Below, piece after piece: positions 60,465 through 64,000 of a stretch of 64,000 bases of DNA. Source of the stretch: Myxococcus sp. CA023 (lineage in GTDB: Bacteria; Myxococcota; Myxococcia; Myxococcales; Myxococcaceae); assembly GCF_010998615.1 (NCBI RefSeq), contig NZ_JAAEAH010000009.1:98696-162695 (forward strand), in the 5' to 3' direction. The notes under the pieces are model-generated. The model worked only from the letters and a program-made list of their open reading frames with translations, was not told the origin of the DNA and ran no database searches. Made by a program: the position numbers and the translations under genes. How positions within the stretch are numbered: position 1 is the stretch's first letter; each line of letters begins with the position of its first letter.

Positions 60465-61238
60465 ATGGCTTTCTCTGGCTCCATCAGGCTTGGCGCTTTG
60501 CTTTTCCACCTCGTGGCGGGATGCGCAGGTTCCACTCCACCCCCAATGACCGCTTCCGACGCGGAGGTTGCGAGAGGCCCGTGGACAGAAGTCCCCGCTG
60601 TCGAGATGCCCACAGGAGATGCTTCCATCCCGATAAGCCTTCTTCGGGATGTGGCGGAGGCGCTGCTGAAGCTCCCTGGGGCGACTGCGTGCGACCCGGG
60701 AACACGGCGTCCCGTCGTGGGGCTCTCCACGGAGTATTGCTCGACGGTGTACGTAGCGGGCGGTCGAGACTCTTTGTCCTGGCGGGTGGCAGAGCCCGTT
60801 CGGGGGAGTCATGCTTCCTGCCGTCCGTTCTTCGCGGTGAAGGATGAGGACTATCCATCTTCGCAGGTGTGGGTCGTGGGTTTCGTCCACAACCATCCGT
60901 GTGCCGCAGCACCTTCGTCGCAGGACTTGAGCGTGTGGCCTACGGACGCGTTCAAGCCCTTCGTTTCCATGGCGGAAGTGCGCTTGATACCTGGAAACCC
61001 TGCTCCAGCAGCTTTCATGGGCTCCGTCATCGAGATGGCATCCGCACTGGTGGCGGAGCGCCAGGATGGGACTCGGCTCTTCCTTCGCTACTTCCCCACG
61101 GGCGAGGTCCAGCAGTGGAGCGAAGCCAGGGGCAGTTGGGTCACGCTGGGCATCTGTGCCCCCACTCCTCCTCGTCCTCCGTTTCGGAACGTTGCCCCCC
61201 AATGTCGTAGCGGGGGTTTGCAGTTACTCCGTGATTAG
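60465..61238 (+). CDS. lipoprotein with JAMM-like domain
   Basis: A 257-residue lipoprotein (signal to LVAGCAG, near residue 20). The middle has GFVHNHPCAAAPSSQDLS, a JAMM/MPN-like zinc site: HxH, then Pro and Ser-x-x-Asp. The gap between HxH and Ser is six residues, one fewer than the classical seven, so enzymic activity is uncertain. JAMM proteins cleave peptides or isopeptide bonds, or bind such links. The ATG at 60465 follows a TATAAT. A second lipoprotein gene begins 10 bases after its stop, so the pair is probably an operon. Confidence 0.72.
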   Translation: MAFSGSIRLGALLFHLVAGCAGSTPPPMTASDAEVARGPWTEVPAVEMPTGDASIPISLLRDVAEALLKLPGATACDPGTRRPVVGLSTEYCSTVYVAGGRDSLSWRVAEPVRGSHASCRPFFAVKDEDYPSSQVWVVGFVHNHPCAAAPSSQDLSVWPTDAFKPFVSMAEVRLIPGNPAPAAFMGSVIEMASALVAERQDGTRLFLRYFPTGEVQQWSEARGSWVTLGICAPTPPRPPFRNVAPQCRSGGLQLLRD

Positions 61239-61248
61239 GGTCGGGAAA

Positions 61249-61851
61249 ATGAGCAAGGCGCTGACGGTGACAGGGTTGGTCGCGGTGCTTCAAGGGTGCG
61301 CCGCGCCTGCATCCGCTTGGAAGGGTGAAGTCCCGTGGCCGGATGAGCATTCGTCCAGAACCGTCGTAGAACCCATGGAGGCTGGTGCCGCGTTGGCTGC
61401 CTCGGGCGCAATTCGCGAGGTGGTGAGGACCAACCCATTTCCAAACCTCTTCGGGGGGTGTTCGAGTCCGGAGCAGGGCTTGGACGTCTCCGTCTTCGCG
61501 GGGCCGACGCCGGGCTTGTACTTCGTGGCGGTGGACCAACGCTTTGACCGCTGTGGCGGTCCGAGTGGACGTGTCCTCGACTGGTGGGAGGTCTATGCAG
61601 TGACGGCTCAGGGGGAGGTGGTCGCGAAGGCTCCGATTCCGACGAGCGAGGAGCCTCCAGCGTCACCGCCTCAAATGCCGCCGCATCCCGTCGAGCCTGC
61701 TCGGGACACAGGCACTGCTTCGCCCGCACGAACGTCCCCGTCTGCCCCGGCTCAGCCACCGAATCCCGACGCTCAGTCATCTTCTGTGCCGCCGATACAG
61801 GATGGCCCGGAGCAAGTGCCCCCTACGTCAGTGCCTTCTCAAACGGAGTGA
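61249..61851 (+). CDS. lipoprotein of unknown function, Pro-rich tail
   Basis: A 200-residue lipoprotein (signal MSKALTVTGLVAVLQGC). The central part, about 85 residues, contains an alternating beta pattern and a Cys pair (LFGGCSSPEQG and FDRCGGPSG). The C-terminal 70 residues are Pro/Ser/Thr-rich and disordered. It follows the JAMM-like lipoprotein by 10 bases with an AGGG-like binding site between them. No function known. Confidence 0.7.
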   Translation: MSKALTVTGLVAVLQGCAAPASAWKGEVPWPDEHSSRTVVEPMEAGAALAASGAIREVVRTNPFPNLFGGCSSPEQGLDVSVFAGPTPGLYFVAVDQRFDRCGGPSGRVLDWWEVYAVTAQGEVVAKAPIPTSEEPPASPPQMPPHPVEPARDTGTASPARTSPSAPAQPPNPDAQSSSVPPIQDGPEQVPPTSVPSQTE

Positions 61852-61958
61852 GCTTGGCCCGCTTCGGTGGCTCTCCCGCACTTCGTGTGGACCTGGATAC
61901 CGAGAGGTAGGGGCGTCAGGGACCGGCGTGAAGTTCACGAAGGTGTAACCCGGACACG

Positions 61959-61994
61959 AAAAAGCCCGGGCCACCGTGAAGGTGTCCCGGGCCT
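61959..61994 (-). terminator. rho-independent terminator for the isocitrate dehydrogenase gene
   Basis: On the minus strand, AGGCCCGGGACACC-TTCAC-GGTGGCCCGGGCTT forms a stem of about 12 bases with one mismatch, followed by five T (61963 to 61959). It lies 25 bases after the stop codon of the isocitrate dehydrogenase gene. Confidence 0.8.
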
Positions 61995-62019
61995 GAATCC
62001 ACAGTCTGCGCCGTGCGAA

Positions 62020-63024
62020 CTACAGCGCGGCGATGATGGCGTCGGTGAACTCGCGGGTGGTGGCCTTGCCACCGAGGTCGCCGGTGCGGACCTCGCCCGA
62101 GCCGTACACCTTGAAGATGGCGTTCTCCATGCGGCGCGCCGCCTCGCCCATCTCCAGGTGGTCCAGCATCATCACCGCGGACATCATCAGGGCGGTGGGG
62201 TTCGCGATGCCCTTGCCCGCGATGTCCGGGGCGGTGCCGTGCACGGCCTCGAAGACGGCGGTGCGCTCGCCGATGTTGGCGCCCGGCACCACGCCCAGGC
62301 CGCCGACCAGGCCCGCGCACAGGTCGCTGAGCACGTCGCCGTAGAAGTTCTCCGCCACCAGCACGTCGAAGCGCGTCGGGTCCTTCACGAGCTGCATGGC
62401 GAGGTTGTCGATGATGACTTCCTCGTAGGTGACGTCCGGGAACTCACGGCCGACCTTGCGGCAGCAGTCCAGGAAGAGGCCGTCCGACAGCTTCATGATG
62501 TTCGCCTTGTGCACGGCGGTGACCTTCTTGCGGCCGTGCTTGCGGGCGTACTCGAAGGCGAAGCGGGCAATCCGCGTGGAGGCCTTCTCGGTGATGATCT
62601 TCAGCGACTCCACCACGCCCGGGACGATGATGTGCTCCAGGCCGGCGTAGAGGCTCTCCGTGTTCTCACGCACCACGACGAGGTCCACGCCCTCGTAGCG
62701 CGTCTTCACGTTCGGTACGCTCTTCACGGGCCGTAGCGACGAGTACAGGTCCAGCCGCTTGCGCAGGCCCACGTTGGCCGACGGGAGGCCACCGCCCACC
62801 ACTGTGCCCGTGGGGCCCTTGAGCGCGATGCCGCTGCGCAGCACCGCCTCCACCGTCTCGTGAGGCAGGTTGGTACCGTACTTGGCCACCACCTCCGTGC
62901 CTGCGTCCTTGTACTCGAAATCAAGGGGGACCTTGAGCGCCTCGAGGACGCGAACGGTGGCCGCCATGACTTCGGGGCCAATGCCATCGCCATTGATGAT
63001 CGTGACAGTTCGTGTGGTCGCCAT
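62020..63024 (-). CDS. NAD-dependent isocitrate dehydrogenase (homoisocitrate/IPM dehydrogenase family)
   Basis: A 334-residue decarboxylating dehydrogenase. The start [14 protein letters not shown], the substrate loop [17 protein letters not shown], the catalytic Tyr in [13 protein letters not shown], Lys in VHKANIMK, and the metal-binding segment [14 protein letters not shown] are all present. The Ser-x-x-Asn substrate site ([13 protein letters not shown]) is typical of NAD-type isocitrate dehydrogenases, which serve the TCA cycle; the fold is shared with isopropylmalate dehydrogenase. The ATG at 63024 is used. A rho-independent terminator follows. Confidence 0.88.
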   Translation of the reverse strand: MATTRTVTIINGDGIGPEVMAATVRVLEALKVPLDFEYKDAGTEVVAKYGTNLPHETVEAVLRSGIALKGPTGTVVGGGLPSANVGLRKRLDLYSSLRPVKSVPNVKTRYEGVDLVVVRENTESLYAGLEHIIVPGVVESLKIITEKASTRIARFAFEYARKHGRKKVTAVHKANIMKLSDGLFLDCCRKVGREFPDVTYEEVIIDNLAMQLVKDPTRFDVLVAENFYGDVLSDLCAGLVGGLGVVPGANIGERTAVFEAVHGTAPDIAGKGIANPTALMMSAVMMLDHLEMGEAARRMENAIFKVYGSGEVRTGDLGGKATTREFTDAIIAAL

Positions 63025-63169
63025 GGGTGCGGAGTCACAGCACAATTTCCCTGGTGTCGAAAGGACGAAAACGCCTGGGATTCAGCCGGAGGCATGGGGG
63101 CCATGAGGTAGGCACACTCTGGCGGGTCACCCGGCCGGTTTCCGGGCGGGAGGGCATCCGCTCCGAGAG

Positions 63170-63940
63170 TCAGTGCTCGGACGTGGAGGACGGTCGCGGG
63201 CGCCGGGTGGGCTTGCGCCGGGTGTGGATGGCATAGGGCCGGTAGAAGGACTCCCACAGGGCCGCCCGGCGTCCCCGGGGCCGGGTCCGCAGCTCACCCA
63301 GGGGCGCCCGGATGAAGAAGGACGACAGGAACAGGTAGGACGCGGTCAGCGTGAGCAGCAGCAGGGTGGCCGTCACGGCCTCGCCGGGAATCCAGGCCAC
63401 CCCCGCCCGCGCCAGGAACTCGTCGAGGTCCGCGGGCGGCTTCGGGTGGCTGTAGACCTTCACGAACCACGTCATCATCAGGACCATCAGGATGGGCCCG
63501 TAGGCGCGGTTGAGCCGGGTGGAGATGGCGGAGAAGAGGGAAAGCTGGATTTGGGGCCGTTCCAGCTCCAGGGCCAGCTCGCGCAGGGCGTCCGGGTCCA
63601 CCGGCTCGTGCCGGAGCATGGGGGCCCACCAGCCGTCCTCCAGCAGGCGCACCCGGCGGTTCCACAAGTCGTAGTAGCGGTAGCGCCGCGCCTCGATGAG
63701 GAGGAACGACACCACCATCCAGATGCCCACCAGGAAGGTGACGTGTGAGCTCTGCGTCGACGCGAAGCCGAAGGAGATGACCGCCGCCGTCGTCGTGAGC
63801 GCCCAGTTGGTGGTGGTGTCCAGGCGCGTGCGCCAGGTATCGGAGCGGCTCAGCTCCCCCCGGAACAACTGGGCCATGGCCTGCTGGGAGAGCCAGGGCG
63901 ACTCCAGCACATCGGTCTTGTCACGTTCACGCGCGGGCAT
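63170..63940 (-). CDS. DUF2270 membrane protein
   Basis: A 256-residue membrane protein of the DUF2270 family. It starts MPARERDKTDVLESPWLSQQ and has helices around residues 45-85 (WALTTTAAVISFGFASTQSS then VTFLVGIWMVVSFLLIEARR) and 150-205 (YGPILMVLMMTWFVKVY, VTATLLLLTLTASYLFLSS), with the family motif RYRYYDLWNRRVRLLE between them. Function unknown. A TTG at 63979 would extend it by 13 residues with no clear ribosome-binding site. It stands alone near the right edge of the window. Confidence 0.82.
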   Translation of the reverse strand: MPARERDKTDVLESPWLSQQAMAQLFRGELSRSDTWRTRLDTTTNWALTTTAAVISFGFASTQSSHVTFLVGIWMVVSFLLIEARRYRYYDLWNRRVRLLEDGWWAPMLRHEPVDPDALRELALELERPQIQLSLFSAISTRLNRAYGPILMVLMMTWFVKVYSHPKPPADLDEFLARAGVAWIPGEAVTATLLLLTLTASYLFLSSFFIRAPLGELRTRPRGRRAALWESFYRPYAIHTRRKPTRRPRPSSTSEH

Positions 63941-64000
63941 CCTTCGCCGGAAGGTGGGCTGGGCAGTGGGCGTTTGCAACGCAGGCGGGGTGGGGGTGGC

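Overview
The window is GC-rich, densely coded DNA typical of a myxobacterium, most likely Myxococcus or a close relative. That is an inference from base composition, the many lipoproteins and secreted proteins with metal-binding repeats, and the gene families present; no rRNA gene is available to confirm it. I saw no tRNA, rRNA or CRISPR array.

Layout. (1) 1-6986, minus strand: a tightly overlapping operon running ACP, dehydratase, metallo-beta-lactamase-fold hydrolase, ketosynthase, ketosynthase-like chain-length factor, dehydratase-like protein, SDR-like protein, FabG-type reductase and a second ketosynthase cut by the window edge. It looks like a type II fatty-acid/polyene (aryl-polyene-like) synthase in which three enzymes are each paired with a catalytically degenerate homologue. 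(2) 7000-11400: a decaying region. A lipoprotein gene is split by an IS630-family element, with both ends and the TA duplication visible. Next come a PEGA-domain protein, a MerR fragment fused to the tail of an alpha/beta hydrolase, a thioesterase, and a cobalamin riboswitch whose downstream gene survives only as a 38-codon aminotransferase stub. (3) 11437-16407: a DUF1501 protein, then a two-gene class II lanthipeptide locus (precursor and LanM). (4) 16544-21349: a lipid-side hydrolase, then mtnP-mtnA-class II aldolase, which together suggest a methylthioadenosine-to-DHAP salvage shunt, overlapping a metallophosphoesterase.

(5) 21455-34232: mainly metabolism and envelope: FHA protein, lipase-like lipoprotein, acyl-CoA ligase, phosphofructokinase, an amidase-family protein lacking its catalytic Lys, NagB, lytic transglycosylase, a TetR regulator facing a membrane hydroxylase, and an M28 peptidase. 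(6) 34466-41141: an orphan Pvc16-type contractile-tail protein with two unusual neighbours, then large secreted lipoproteins (RCC1 propeller; eleven metal-binding repeats). (7) 41297-43969: FAD-linked oxidase and serA. (8) 44039-49428: a 1073-residue protein joining a metzincin-like protease to a CHAT/caspase-like C-terminus, with a small partner gene, then a trypsin-like protease with two PPC-like domains. (9) 50719-53636: fumarylacetoacetate hydrolase and maleylacetoacetate isomerase (tyrosine catabolism), then a chromate transporter. (10) 53623-63940: a membrane spermidine-synthase-like protein with two small membrane or secreted partners, an LppM-like lipoprotein, YgfZ, a cupin followed by a VKOR-DsbA fusion, YciH/SUI1, two lipoproteins (one JAMM-like), an NAD-type isocitrate dehydrogenase and a DUF2270 membrane protein.

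The most unusual items are the metzincin-CHAT fusion, the active/degenerate enzyme pairs, the lanthipeptide locus, the mtnP-mtnA-aldolase operon, and the exact IS630 insertion and orphan B12 riboswitch in the decaying region.
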